A stretch of DNA of 64,000 nucleotides from Apostichopus japonicus (Eukaryota > Echinodermata > Holothuroidea > Aspidochirotida > Stichopodidae), in NCBI RefSeq assembly GCF_037975245.1, contig NC_092575.1:19675841-19739840 (forward strand). The letters are read 5' to 3'. Both the position numbers and the translations under genes were made by a program. The notes below the pieces were generated by a model. The model saw only the letters and a program-made list of their open reading frames with translations. It did no database searches and was not told the origin of the DNA. Below are positions 46,801 to 58,899 of the stretch, in pieces. Position 1 is the first letter of the stretch, and the number at the start of each line of letters is the position of its first letter.

Positions 46801-49708
46801 TCAACAAATATGTGTCAGATCTTGCTCCTGAACGTGTAGAGCCATGTAGCTACCAATGACAGCAAATGATAGAGTAATTAAAACTCCATGATTCGACGCT
46901 TTGGACGCAATGGTAATCTGATAAATAATTTCCTTCCAAAATTCCGCATAACACTCAGATTGTAGCTGCAAAACGTTGAAGTAAAATTCATCGTCCAGAC
47001 CCTTTAAATTGAAGCCCCCTATAGCAATTAATGACAAGGACAGGCCCATTACAATTGTGTTCCACCCCAAGCAATTCATTAATATTTCATTAATATTTCT
47101 TTGGTGATTCATGCCTTGAGCATCATCACCTGTAACATAATTCCATGTGACCATTGTCGTTATACCTAGGATAAGCAGAGGAAACAGTATCATAACATAG
47201 ATGTTACAGCATTTGCGAAAGCAATTGAATTCGGCATAGACGTTTTGAATGGTATCACGACAGAGGTCAATCTCCCCCTGGAATTCATTGAGGTAAAGGA
47301 GAAGATGACGAAATTGTCGGTGAAATGAGACACGGATGAAGTAGATAAGGTACATAAATAGACCCCACGTGGCCATTATAACGTAGCAATAAACACAATG
47401 GATTAATGTGTTGACGGTTGACGACGATAAACACTTCTCTAGTTCAATCAACACATAGCATAGATAAAGAAATGTCAGGCCAGGCCAGAGTATGCAAAGA
47501 GCGAGGAAAGGTTTCCCTGGAAGACCTGTTTATCATAATGAAAAGAAAAACACGGATTATTTTTTTTCAGTTTCTCATGCATGGTTTAAGAAGACGAGAT
47601 GCAATCTCATTGAGACGCTTATTAATAAAGAAGATATTTTAAGGATATCTTTAGAACAACCCACCTGTATGCTTCCAGTCCACGTATTGTCCCCTTGTTA
47701 CCAGGTAACGAATGTGGAGTGTTCTGGACCAGAGAAGGTAATGACATTTCCCTTGAAGATAATAGTCCAATTTGGAACAAAAGGCAATGCCAGGGTATGA
47801 TGACAACAAACCAATCAAAGAAGTTTGATTTAGTAAGTATATTATTCTGCGAGAAACAGCCCATGTTTTGTATAACACCATTCCCATGAAGCAGATATTC
47901 ACAGCAAGAAGTATTGACAGCATCACGGAGGACATGACACCGCTCCCGTAGTGGCACCAGGGCTTGGCACCTGCAAAACACAAAAGAAGAAATTGCCAGT
48001 GAAAATGATAGCTTCTATTGTTATCTTTATTTAAAATATCGGACATTTAATCATCCATTTTGTGGAGTACAAATAGTGAGTATGAAAAGTACAAATTAAA
48101 TGTAAAGTGAAAGGCAGTCAACTTAAAATGACAAATCTTGAGCACTTATAATAAGAAGGGAGCTCCTTAATTAAATTAAAAACAGGAGCAAAATGAAGCG
48201 AAAGAAGGCTCTCATCAAATGAACACACATTCACTCCGCCCCCAATCGGTATCCAACCCAATTCCATAAATATACATTATATACACGTGTTTAATTCATA
48301 AACGTAATGTGGTATTTCTATAGATGCCTCCTAAATAAAGGTAATCGACTTGGGTGTTAGGTAACTTATTCAAAACTACAACACTTTTGTAATACTGGCG
48401 TTGCGACACGAAAGGAATACTGTCTGCTGTTTGCAAGTATACGTGGAGACTTATAGAAACGTTAGCATAATGGACAGAAGTTAACAAAAAGAAGGGAGAT
48501 TGTTCAGGGAACGCGTAGTAAAGCTAAGAATATTAACAAGACTATTAAATTTAAGCATGTTCAAGGAAGCATAGAGGCGACGTTTTCTTTTTTCTCCAAA
48601 AGCGGGCATGCTCTCTAGAACTTTCATTTTTCTTTCCATAAGTTTGAGTAGCCTAGTATAAAGAGAAGTTTGATATATGCAGGTGGCAGATGCAGGGTTC
48701 TGTGAGAAAGAGATAGAAGGATTTCTCTAGAGACTTAATGCAATCGAAGTATAAGGACTGGTTATATGAACCTTAGTACAATTTCAACTTGCTTTAATTT
48801 ACTTTGTCTGTTGGGTTCAAGAAAAAAAACTAAGATTGAAATACCTGCCCCTGTGCAGATTGCTTTGCACCTCCTTTTACAACTCAAGAGAAGTTTTGGT
48901 GCTATTATTACAACACATAGATCTTGAAGAAAGCAAAAAGTCCTTTTTATTTTAAACTATTATTAAAATGAATGTCAACTGAATCTCAAAACTCTGTCAT
49001 TTCGTCCACTTGCTCGGGTATTTCGGAAAAAGCGCCCAATTTCAACTCATGGGATAACAGATAGGCATTTCACATGAAACATTCAACCATGTTGTTTAAA
49101 AAGCTACAGGGACGTTTTTATAATTCGAATGTGGAAACATGTAGCCAACACGTTCTATTTCAGCAGCGTCCGGTCCATATAATGCGATCTGTGAGCTTAT
49201 GCGTTTTTAAGCTTGGCCCCAAATGCTAGATATTCAAATATGAACACCTTTGGACAAAATTCTTAAACTGCTTTTATGACAACCTTCGAGGAAAGTTTCC
49301 TCGCTGCTTGCCATGAGACTATAATGCATGCAACTCACCAATATCTATGTCGTTGTATTTTACCGATTCGCCATGATAAGTCCACCAGAGAGTATCACAA
49401 ACACTACACTTTACATTTTCCTCTTGGCTACCTAGTAGCGGTTGAGTTTCGTCTTCACGGTACGTTGATGGTTCCGGATGTCTGGGTGAATTAATAGCCC
49501 GTCCTCCCGTGGGTAGCGTGACTTGCTGGTGGGTACTAAATTCGGCACGCAGGCGACATTTTAAGCACTTCCTTTTAGCTTCCACCGGGTTTGGATGAGG
49601 TAACCAAAGAATCTTTAAAATGATCCAAAACAAAACGGACCATTTCTTCCTTCCAGAATATAGCAAAAATCTTTCGCCGGCCCGAGAAAGATCGTTTTCA
49701 CCATCCAT
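46801..49708 (-). CDS. Gustatory-receptor-like 7TM protein, copy 2 (3 exons)
   Basis: Exons are 49708-49339, 47970-47665 and 47525-46801, with lengths (370, 306 and 725 nt) identical to copy 1 and the same phase-1 splice sites. Over exons 2-3 I see a single amino-acid change from copy 1 (Met to Ile in TM4). Exon 1 differs at about 18 of 123 residues while keeping the MDGENDLS start, the WIILKILWLPHPNP segment and all four CxxC cysteines. All frames are open, so this copy looks functional. The 3' flank (46060-46480) is conserved between copies but frameshifted in copy 1, so I read it as 3' UTR or flanking DNA. Confidence 0.62.
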
Positions 49709-49799
49709 GGCTATGAAAAATGCAAAAAATGTAACTAAATGATAAAATTCAATAGTAGATACTGAAATTTCTTTATCAACTCTGCACATGTAGGCCTAT

Positions 49800-51469
49800 G
49801 TTTCTTTTGCCAAGGATCTGTACTTTATTAGCCCAACCTCTCGCCGATCAATGACATTAAATGAAATCAAGCTATAGCTTCATTATGTATCGCTTAGTAA
49901 GTAAGCCACCTTCAACGATCCACATGCTAGCTTATAAGGTGATCAAGTTTTATGGAACATGATATATGTGGCAGGAACAAAGCAGGCACCCCTACAAAGT
50001 CCTGTTTTCAAACAATGGGACTTCCCCTCATCAAATCATTTTTTAGTTTCCAGACGGTGTTTGCATTTGGAAGCACTCCAATGTAAATAATCGAAGAATG
50101 CTTCAATAAGTGGAATGCAAACTGTCTGGATGGGTTGTCGGGCTTTGTGTTTGAGGGACATACATCAATCCTGCAAAGAAGTGCTCTTACAGAAAATTTA
50201 TCTGATATTTGTCTGTATTTACTTTTCCTGTCAGGTATGTGAGTTTCCTTCTTAATTTTGTTGAATTATTTTAATTTAAAGTGCTAGAGAGGCCGAAGGT
50301 TCTTCAAAAACTGCAGAATCACATTGTTGTTGAGTGAAATTAAGATGTAAAGTTGTAGATTGGCTTATTCTATCACAGAGTTATTTTAGCAGGTCCAGCA
50401 GGAACACCAGGCTGAAGCTGGCCAACAGAGCGCTGACCAATCGCTGAAAAATTAACACAGTCCCATCGAGGGTTCTTTTACAAGCATAGTTTGTCATTGC
50501 GGGGCTAGTGTCAGTTGCTCATTGCAATAAAGACAACGCATCTGCTTTGGATGAACATTGTAGGAAATACGGGTTTTTCATTGGCTGGGGGTTTAGCAAT
50601 TTGAATAACATCGGGAACATTGTTTTTTTTTTCATTTCAATGACACTGCTGTTTGTGGTACGACGGTATTCGGCGTGCATCGCGATATCGCATGGTATAT
50701 CCCCCACAATTGCGACTTTTAATTTGGATGACCACTTGGCCATACAGTCTTTATGTTAAGTATCATGTCAGTTAAGGTTTGGCCGACGTTCGATATCACA
50801 GTGGAACCTATATGTAGAGTAAGCATAGTTCATGCATGCCCGCAACATATGAAATATGGAAAGAAATAGGAAAGCAATAAATAACCTGCAACTCCAATTT
50901 ACCCTCTTTATAGAAAGAGTTACACGCGAACATTTCATGGGATGAACACTGACAAGGGAATACTCTCAGCTTAAAGAGCGGTGCTCGCCAGTGAGGACGA
51001 CCTACATGTATACTGACAATGCCAAGATCTCAGCCGCAATTTCGTCAGTGAGAAATAAGGTGACGATTACCTCATGATCAAATGCTTTCTGGGAGAGTGT
51101 ATAGTAATGGAGCTGGGTTTGTCAACAAAACATCTCAAGAGTTCAGTGAAGGTACCCCCGGAACATATGGTTTAATAACATAGGAAACATACGATGCTTG
51201 GTGGAATTGGGAGCAGAAGAAACAAGAACGAAAACGAGGAAGAAGTAACTGGGTCGACATTAATATGAAAAGAAATTGCGCATGTCAAGCGTATTTTGAT
51301 GACAAACGATAGTACACACTATGATGTGATGGATAGTACACACTATAATAATGTTGGATGAATATCATCCCATTCCCCTGTTTTGACCTGCCTAATTTTT
51401 CCAACAGCACCCATGTGACTATAGACTTACTGAAACCAAGTTGCTAGAGAACGGTAATTTCGCGTTTAA
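49800..51469. other. Intergenic DNA between nuclease-ATPase and receptor, copy 2
   Basis: Aligns with 35530-37173 of copy 1. It should contain the receptor promoter, but I recognise no core element with confidence. The open frame at 50508-50759 is frameshifted in copy 1 and is not supported as a gene. Confidence 0.5.
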
Positions 51470-54400
51470 TTAACTGTCTGAATCAGCAGAAGATGGAACA
51501 TCAAATTTGACCAACACTCCTCTTTCCACCAGAACGTTCAGATACAATCTTTTATCCTGTTGTTGGTAAGTCTCGATAACCCTCTTCAAATTAGATTCCA
51601 TCGCCCGTTCAAATTCTTGTTCGTTTGCGTCTTTCTCGTCATAATTGTGTACAGCCGCGTATGCCTCCATTGTACCTTTTGCCCCCTGCAGGCTGAAGTA
51701 ATCCATTTCATCTTTTGGCCACGTGATCAGAATAATCTGTCCCAAAGCACGAGATATCTGAGGTGATATGTCGTCCCATCCGTGACGACCTTGGTTATGC
51801 TCCCAGACCAACGGCCATCCGAAAGGGTTGACGAAAATCACAACCGGACTCTCACATCCTTTGAAGCTAAAAATATCAACGAGTTTCGAACATTCGTTTT
51901 CGGAAGAAAGCAGATCGTTTGTATCAGACGAAGATTGATCAGTCGTCACAGCTGTTGGCAGAAACGATCGCAGAGGAATTTTTGAGCGTTTGCAAGATCT
52001 GACCAGCAGTGAGGACAAGAACTGATCGGTGTCTCGTACGGAATCTTGTACCACGAAGGTCACGTGGTTTGGCTTAACGTCGACGAGTTGGTCCCATACG
52101 GCTCGGATGGTTTGATCCATGCGGTAATCGATGCAACTGCAAACGAATGGATCGTCACCGTTCCTGCAATGACAGGTGGGTAGCTCATACCACCGAGACA
52201 TCGGCCCATCGATAGCATTACCAAATTCCATGAAGAGATGGGCTTTATCACCGAGATGTTCTTGTAAAGCTTTGTAGAAGCGAAGACCGTTGCGTGTCAT
52301 ACGCATACATCGCTTGAGATGAACCACGGGAACATCACGGGGTGAGTTTGACGTCACAACCGTCAACGGGTTTGCACCGTCCCGGATTGCGTAGGTGCCG
52401 GTGGCGATGGTCATCCACAAATAGAAATCGACGTTGCTGCGACAGAAATTCTCAAAAGGGTTCCAGTCCCAGCTTGGTACGAATGGCACTTCGTCTAAAA
52501 GAAGAGCGACTTGCCTATCGGGATACATCGCAGTCAGAGAAGAAGCGATATCACAAATAAGGCTTGGCGAGAGACGCTGGCTGAACGAATCTTTATTCGG
52601 AAAGCAGAGTCCAACGAGATCGCAAATGCTCCAAACGCGAATACTTTTCGCGTCGGCATCCTCCTTCAGTAAGTGCAGTTGAAGTTGTTCCACTAGATGG
52701 TTCTTTGATCTCAGCAAACGGCCCATCGTTCTTGTGTGTGAGACGTTGGTACATGAGACGACAAAGACAAGATATCTTGGGTCTATTTCGCAAAGTTGTT
52801 CCGCTAACATCATCAATACAAGTGACTTACCCGTCCCATACTCGCCAGTTAAAATCAACTTGCGTGAATTGGGCATCGTAAGCAGAGCGAGTTGCTCTGG
52901 ATTTAGGAAGATCTTATTCATTTTGGCATTTGTTTTGTGGACTGCATCTGCAATCGTTCGCACATGAACCACTGAAGCAAAACCGGCATATCTCGCACAC
53001 AACTGTTCGTATTGTTCCGACGTGAACGCATGATTCGAATCATTTCGAGATAAGGCATCACCGAAGTAACTACTTAACATTTCATTAACCCTTTCGGCAG
53101 AAACTATATTGTCTCTGTGAAAGACGTGCTTCATGTGGTAATCGCAAACGTTAATTGCTTGAAAGTCTTCCATTGCTAAGTTTGGAAATGCGATAAAATA
53201 GTGAGCAGGAATATCTGCGACAAAACCAAGACCCTTATTCATGTCGCGAATGGCAATCTCGTTGCGCAATACCTGTTCCCATGCACTTTTCATATTGCCT
53301 CGTTTCGTTTTGAAGGCTCTGTCCATGGAGACGCTTTTTACTTCGATCAATATAAAACCAAGCTTTCGATGAAAAATAAGCACATCATGCTCGCCTGACA
53401 GTTTCACCTGCTTTACTGCCTTTGATAACTTACAGTAATTTGAAAACTTGTACTCGCTTAAGATAAACATAACTTGTTTAGTGCGAATTCCCCAAGAGTA
53501 GAAAGCTGAAACGATCGTTTCAACTGCGTCCTTTTGGAATCTGTCCGCGACGACTTCTGTTGGAGATTTTTTGGTCGCTCCTTTTGGCAGAGATACGGGA
53601 TCTCTATTTGAAACTAGATCGGAATTTGTCCATAGATCCAAATCTCCTTTTGTTTCGTAAAATAATGCCGCTGGAACCCTGTAAGTCGATTGATGCAAAG
53701 AAGGAAAGTAGTGATTAGTGTAGTCGATTATTGCATCGTCGAAGGACATCATCTCATTGGTCAGTGGGGATTTAATCTTCATGTCCTTTGAAATTTCCAC
53801 TGGAGGAAAGTTGCGAACCTTTGGAACAACCCCACAAGCTGGACATTTTATATCGCCTGGTACCCACGTGTTGTGGGCTTCTGGACCTGAAATAAGAGGG
53901 AAGATTTGTTATTTCTAGTGACACTTTTGTAATATTTAGAATTTTGCTTGCACGACAAATATGCTGCTTTCAGTGTATAAACAAACCTGGCGAAGATGGC
54001 CACACCACGCCGCATCACCATACCACATTACCATACCACATCAGATCATATTTCCCCACATTACATCACATAACATCACATTAATCGCACCACACGAATC
54101 ACATAACACCAAAATTCTCAACACCACATGATATCACATGCCATCCAACCAGAATATATCACATTAAATCTCAAGCATCAAATCACATCACAAAAAAACA
54201 ATCCATATCACACTAAATCCCATCTTATTATATCACATTACATCACATCTTGTAGTCACATCTCATCACACCGCACTAAAACGAATCACACCATACCATA
54301 TCACGTCACATTACACCACATCACAACAAAATAATCTATAAAACTCCATACTATTACAATACAATATACATAACGTGACATGATATAATACGATATGACA

Positions 54401-55342
54401 CCATAAACATGATTCCTACATATTGAAGCTCCTATACGATAGAGTTTTGATATGTTTTGTTGATATTTATTTATATATTAATTATTTAATATGCCTTATA
54501 AAGAAGAGAAAAAGAATGTTTATACTACGTACAGATATTTAAAGAATGTTACATGTGCAAGGGGAGCAAGGGGGGGGGGTGGAGGAAAGTATGAAGCCTC
54601 GATTGCATGTCCTCTTCACAAACATGCAGTAAAGATATCCAACTAATAAACGTAAATGCTTTATAACGTGTAGGCAATAAGCACATCATTACAATGTTGC
54701 AAATAGATGGCTCGCTCCTCCCACACAAGTGTTCCTGATAGCATATCATTAAATAGTTGGCATTTTTTTGGGATAGCTCTGACAACCGGAATAGTGTGTA
54801 AACAGTTCTTCTTTCTAATTAGTATTATCATCAATGTACTACAATTAACATAACCCGTCACTTCCCAATGATAACAGGAAACCAATTCCCGACTGTGCAG
54901 ACAAGCATTTGAAGGCCTACTCTGTAGTTGTAGCCAAACTGTGTCTGCAATGATATATTTACCAATAGCACATGATAATTAGTCTACCCAAGTATAGGCT
55001 ACATATACGGTAAACAACGAAGATTCCACATTTTGCTTCAGTGCTTTTGTACTTGGCCTTAGTTAAGTAGCATATATGTCTATATAATAGTCTACGATGC
55101 TGATTGTGAAGCTTTTAGTGGTTAAAATTCATTTTAAAAGACCAAATTCAAAACTTTTCAGCTTTCAAAATCATTGCACTTACAGTTCATATTGACATAT
55201 TTGGTTTTAATGATAACTCACTTTCCATAACGGCGTTGTTAAAATACGTCTCAGCAATTGAGTTCCTTTGAGCGTTATTTTCCATGTATAGTTCCCATAA
55301 CCACACACAATAGTACACCAGGGCAATCGCAAAATTTTATTT
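51470..55342 (-). CDS. PD-(D/E)XK nuclease / SF1-type ATPase, copy 2, with damaged anchor exon
   Basis: The large exon (53886-51470, 804 residues) is open and about 96-97% identical to copy 1 by eye. All nuclease and ATPase motifs are retained, and there is a 3-residue insertion near the C-terminus (EKDANEQE). The anchor exon (55342-55222) is 121 nt, not 120. An extra A near its start creates an in-frame TAA four codons before the membrane helix. Its acceptor also lost the pyrimidine-rich tract seen in copy 1. Translation could restart at an in-frame ATG after the helix (MENNAQ), which would give a soluble protein. Otherwise the gene is a young pseudogene. Confidence 0.65.
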
Positions 55343-55837
55343 CTGATCTCTTTTGTGGACAGGAACTAGTCAACAAGCCATACGACGTGGCTAACACCTC
55401 AGACTGTAATTTCACAAATCCAAGTTGGCCGTTAAGGAGAGCCTATATAGTCTTGAGATGTTTAAAACAAGATTGCCAACGCATTGTCACTAGCACTACT
55501 GCGCTGCGTACCAACATCCTCGTTGTGATACTTGAGATGGCGTTTTCAACGAGTACCTAACAAAAATAGAAACAGAAACAAACTTCTGTATCCATTAATA
55601 TTAACCAATGTAAACAAAGAGAGGCAACTTCTTTCACTGGCAGGTCACATTCTCGATTCTTTCGGTTTCTCCGTCTGTCAACGTTACAGTAAATGAGGTC
55701 AAAAATATCATGTATTAAGGGGGAATAGTGATTAAATAGGACGGGAAGCAGTCTATAGCTATATACGGAACGCCCAAAAGGCAATGTATTATGTTGTTTA
55801 CTAACTTTACTTCTATGCTGTCTGTTATCATGTTGTT

Positions 55838-55992
55838 GTCTCTTTTGATGTTGTGTCATTTAATGCTGTTGTCTCCTTTAATGTTGTTGTCTCCTTCGAT
55901 GTTGTTCTCTCCTTTGATGTTCTTGTCTCCTTCGATGTTGTTGTCTCCTTTGATGCTGTTGTCTCCTTTGATGTTGTTGTCTCATTTGGTGC
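55838..55992. repeat. 18-bp minisatellite, copy 2
   Basis: Homologous to 43845-44035, but with a different unit number and order. The array changed length after the duplication. Confidence 0.92.
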
Positions 55993-56540
55993 TGACAGAG
56001 ATATCGATCATTTCTACTATCATTTTGTTCATATAGCGTTGCCCTACAAGATGGGCTAGTCGGTCTCTCTCGGACATTTGGGTACTTTCTGAAGCACTAA
56101 ATTCTTTAAATTTGTATACGTATTTTGACGTCATAAAAGTGAATGACGTGAGAGGCAAAGTTCTAAATGAATTATAGAATGAATGAATGAATTATAGAAT
56201 TATAGAATGCATTACTTTAAATAGGGAGAGAACGTTTTCTGGATCGGGCTAAGCCTTCAATTAGCTCGTTTGGCTGGAGAAACCAAACAATTGTGAACCA
56301 AATAGTATTTTATTTGCAGGGTGAATTTGGTTATGGTGGTGGTGATGTGGGTCTGTGTGTGTGGAGGGGGGGGGGGCGGTATAATTATTTTCAAAAATAT
56401 TACAAGACTTGATCAAGGAATAAATCAAAGTTAAAACGACGCAAATATATTGTTGTGATCCTCAACAAGTTAAATGTTTATGTCAGTGATTGTTATGACC
56501 TACGTTAACCCATATACTTATAATGATTTGGAGCTTATAT

Positions 56541-56703
56541 TGTCTGCATTTTGTAGCAACACGAACAAAACGTCACTTGCAAGCAACAGAAATTTAACTT
56601 TTTCAGACGGCCGCACGCGGTTTGGGTCGATTCTTCAATGCCATTAAACAATTGGAATAATTCTGGCGATCACAATTTTGAAGGTCGCTACAAAATGCAG
56701 ACA
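56541..56703. mobile_element. Small MITE, 17-bp perfect TIR
   Basis: TGTCTGCATTTTGTAGC at 56541-56557 is the exact reverse complement of 56687-56703. The 163-bp element has no coding capacity and no clear TSD. Its left end coincides with the end of homology between the duplicated blocks. Confidence 0.8.
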
Positions 56704-58866
56704 GTAATGAAACGTGATACCTTGTTATCTTTAGCTGGACCTGAGATGTCCATCGCTGTATCGTTTGTATATATGTGCTGTGGGTATTGACCGCAGCTGT
56801 ATGTACTGACTGTACACTAGTGTCTAATTACCGACGATAGCAAGCTGTGTGTGTATTTTCTGGGATCGATGGTGGTGTTTAACACTTCTGTTACACCTCA
56901 TTCGAGACTAGGTCAAATTACCGGCATTAGACGTTTCTTTTTGCGCGAGTCAGTCCTATATTTGTTATGTATTGTATTGTGTAAGAGGAACGTCCAAAGT
57001 TCTATGTATAAAGGTCAGGAGGTCTGCTATAATGGTCAGGAGTTTTGTCCAGATCTAGACTTTTCATATTTAATAATGGTAAATAAATGTATAAGAGAGT
57101 ATGCATTATTGACAACCAGACTTGGTAGGAGCCCGAAGGGTTTAGAAGCTGACCCTGTCGGTATGCCAGTAAGCTAAATGTAACAGATGACAAAGTACAT
57201 AAAGTGGCTAGTCAGATTAGATAATTGCTGAATATGATTAATACATCACAAGATGTAGCCTTGTTAAATCTCACTCGGTAAATATAAATGGCGCAATTTT
57301 AGTCCTTCATATATTTTCATATATGGAATGTATCAGTTTCGATGGAAGATGTAAATAGATTGCTAAATCGCTCGATAATTCGTCTGATATTTTAGGGGTC
57401 ACTTTCGGTCCAATTGTGAAAAACCTTGTAAACTTTATATATCAAGAAGGGAAGCTTGGGACCAATCTCATATTTAGTATGCAGTTGTGACACGTTAAGT
57501 AGAAGAAGCCTGTTGAATTTGGTGGAGGTCAAAGGTCATTTGGAGTCACCAGAGGTCAGATTAAGAGGAAAAAATTGTGGAAACCTTGTTATATAATCTA
57601 CAGTTTCTCCAACATGCCACCCTATTCGATAACATGTGTGTTACGCCTCATAAGAATAGGAGAGGTTGTTGGCAATTAGAAATTAGCTTATTGGCATCCG
57701 TAGATAGTATCAGCGATCCAGCAAACCAGCGACCAAACATTGAAGTAACTGTCGCAATTCGCATCGGCACTCCGTACATATGCATGTGAAGAAAAGTTCA
57801 TGTACGTACAACGGTAAAGTAAAATTGGGTTCGTTAACACAAAAGCGTGAAGGAAATAATGTATGTGCTGAACGAGATACGTTAATCTTCGTGTACTGCG
57901 TGGACATCGTGTGTGCGTGTGACGATGTAGCCGACTATCCCGTGGACTTAAATGTTGGCGGGGTACTTGTAAGTTGTACCAATTCAAAAGTTTTGCGAAA
58001 TAAAAGAAAACATTATGTTTGCAATACTGACAGCGATTTTACAGTCAAATTCTAGCCAATATTGACGACCAATTTCTTTTCCTATGATTACCTGACACAA
58101 TGAGCTCAGCTGTAGCCCTAAGTACAATGTAAGTTGAGAAACACTGAACTAAAGAAAATATCACGTGATTTTCAGGCGAAGCCCAATACTGCTCATGTTT
58201 TTGTTTGGTCGGTAATTATGAAACACGATCCTTTCATATGTGACATCATCATCGTTTTTCTTGTCAGGCGAACGTACATTTTAGAACATTTGGCGTTCCA
58301 TACACTCTCGGGAAATGACTACATTTCCAAAACAAATGCAGAGTAATGTTTACAAGTTGATATCGCACTGGATCTTCGCTATTCTGCATACACAGGGTAT
58401 ATATCGTAGAAATTGATTAGGATTTCTATGGTATATATACACTGGTTGTGGGATGGAAATTGAGCTGCAACATTCATAAAGATATCAAAAGTCAGTGAGT
58501 CTAGGATACATGTGTGCGCACTGATAACAGTTATCAAGATTTAAAAAATATGTATTAACTTTTATTAGTTTGAGGCTCAATTGCTCAGGATTACGAACTT
58601 GCAGTCTGTAGGCCTAACCTAGGCCTATGTTAACATTAACACTATTTGGAGCGGCCTGAGTTAGGCTTCGCGAAACATCCTTTGAAACCAGGTTATAGCC
58701 TAGTATATGATATAGGATTAACTTATGGGCTAATCCCTGAAATATGTTGTTAAACTTTAACATAAAACGGCCTACATAATTATTTTAGTAGTGAGAGTCT
58801 CAATGATGATCCATGTTTAGACTACTGAATACATCAATGCAACTCACTTCTATATTTTAACTTTCA
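56704..58866. other. Upstream region of the plus-strand gene; DR1-bearing repeat inside
   Basis: 57505-57600 is a single copy of the TGACCTTTGACC repeat family, with a perfect AGGTCAAAGGTCA at about 57527. A 5' leader exon of the next gene should lie here or in the following kilobases, but I cannot place it. The other open frames lack support. Confidence 0.5.
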
Positions 58867-58899
58867 GAATTGCTCAAGAACAATCAACACTCATGGAAA

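Larger units (their letters stand above)
45449..56540. repeat. Segmental duplication, copy 2
   Basis: Tandem partner of 31441-44875, with only about 570 bp of unrelated DNA between the two blocks. It lacks the LINE insertion. It carries its own insertion at 45625-46048, where copy 1 reads straight through. Homology stops exactly where the small MITE at 56541 begins. Confidence 0.93.

Noticed and set aside
50508-50759. 83-codon plus-strand frame with a hydrophobic stretch
   Set aside because: The homologous copy-1 sequence is frameshifted and has a stop. No splice sites were found.
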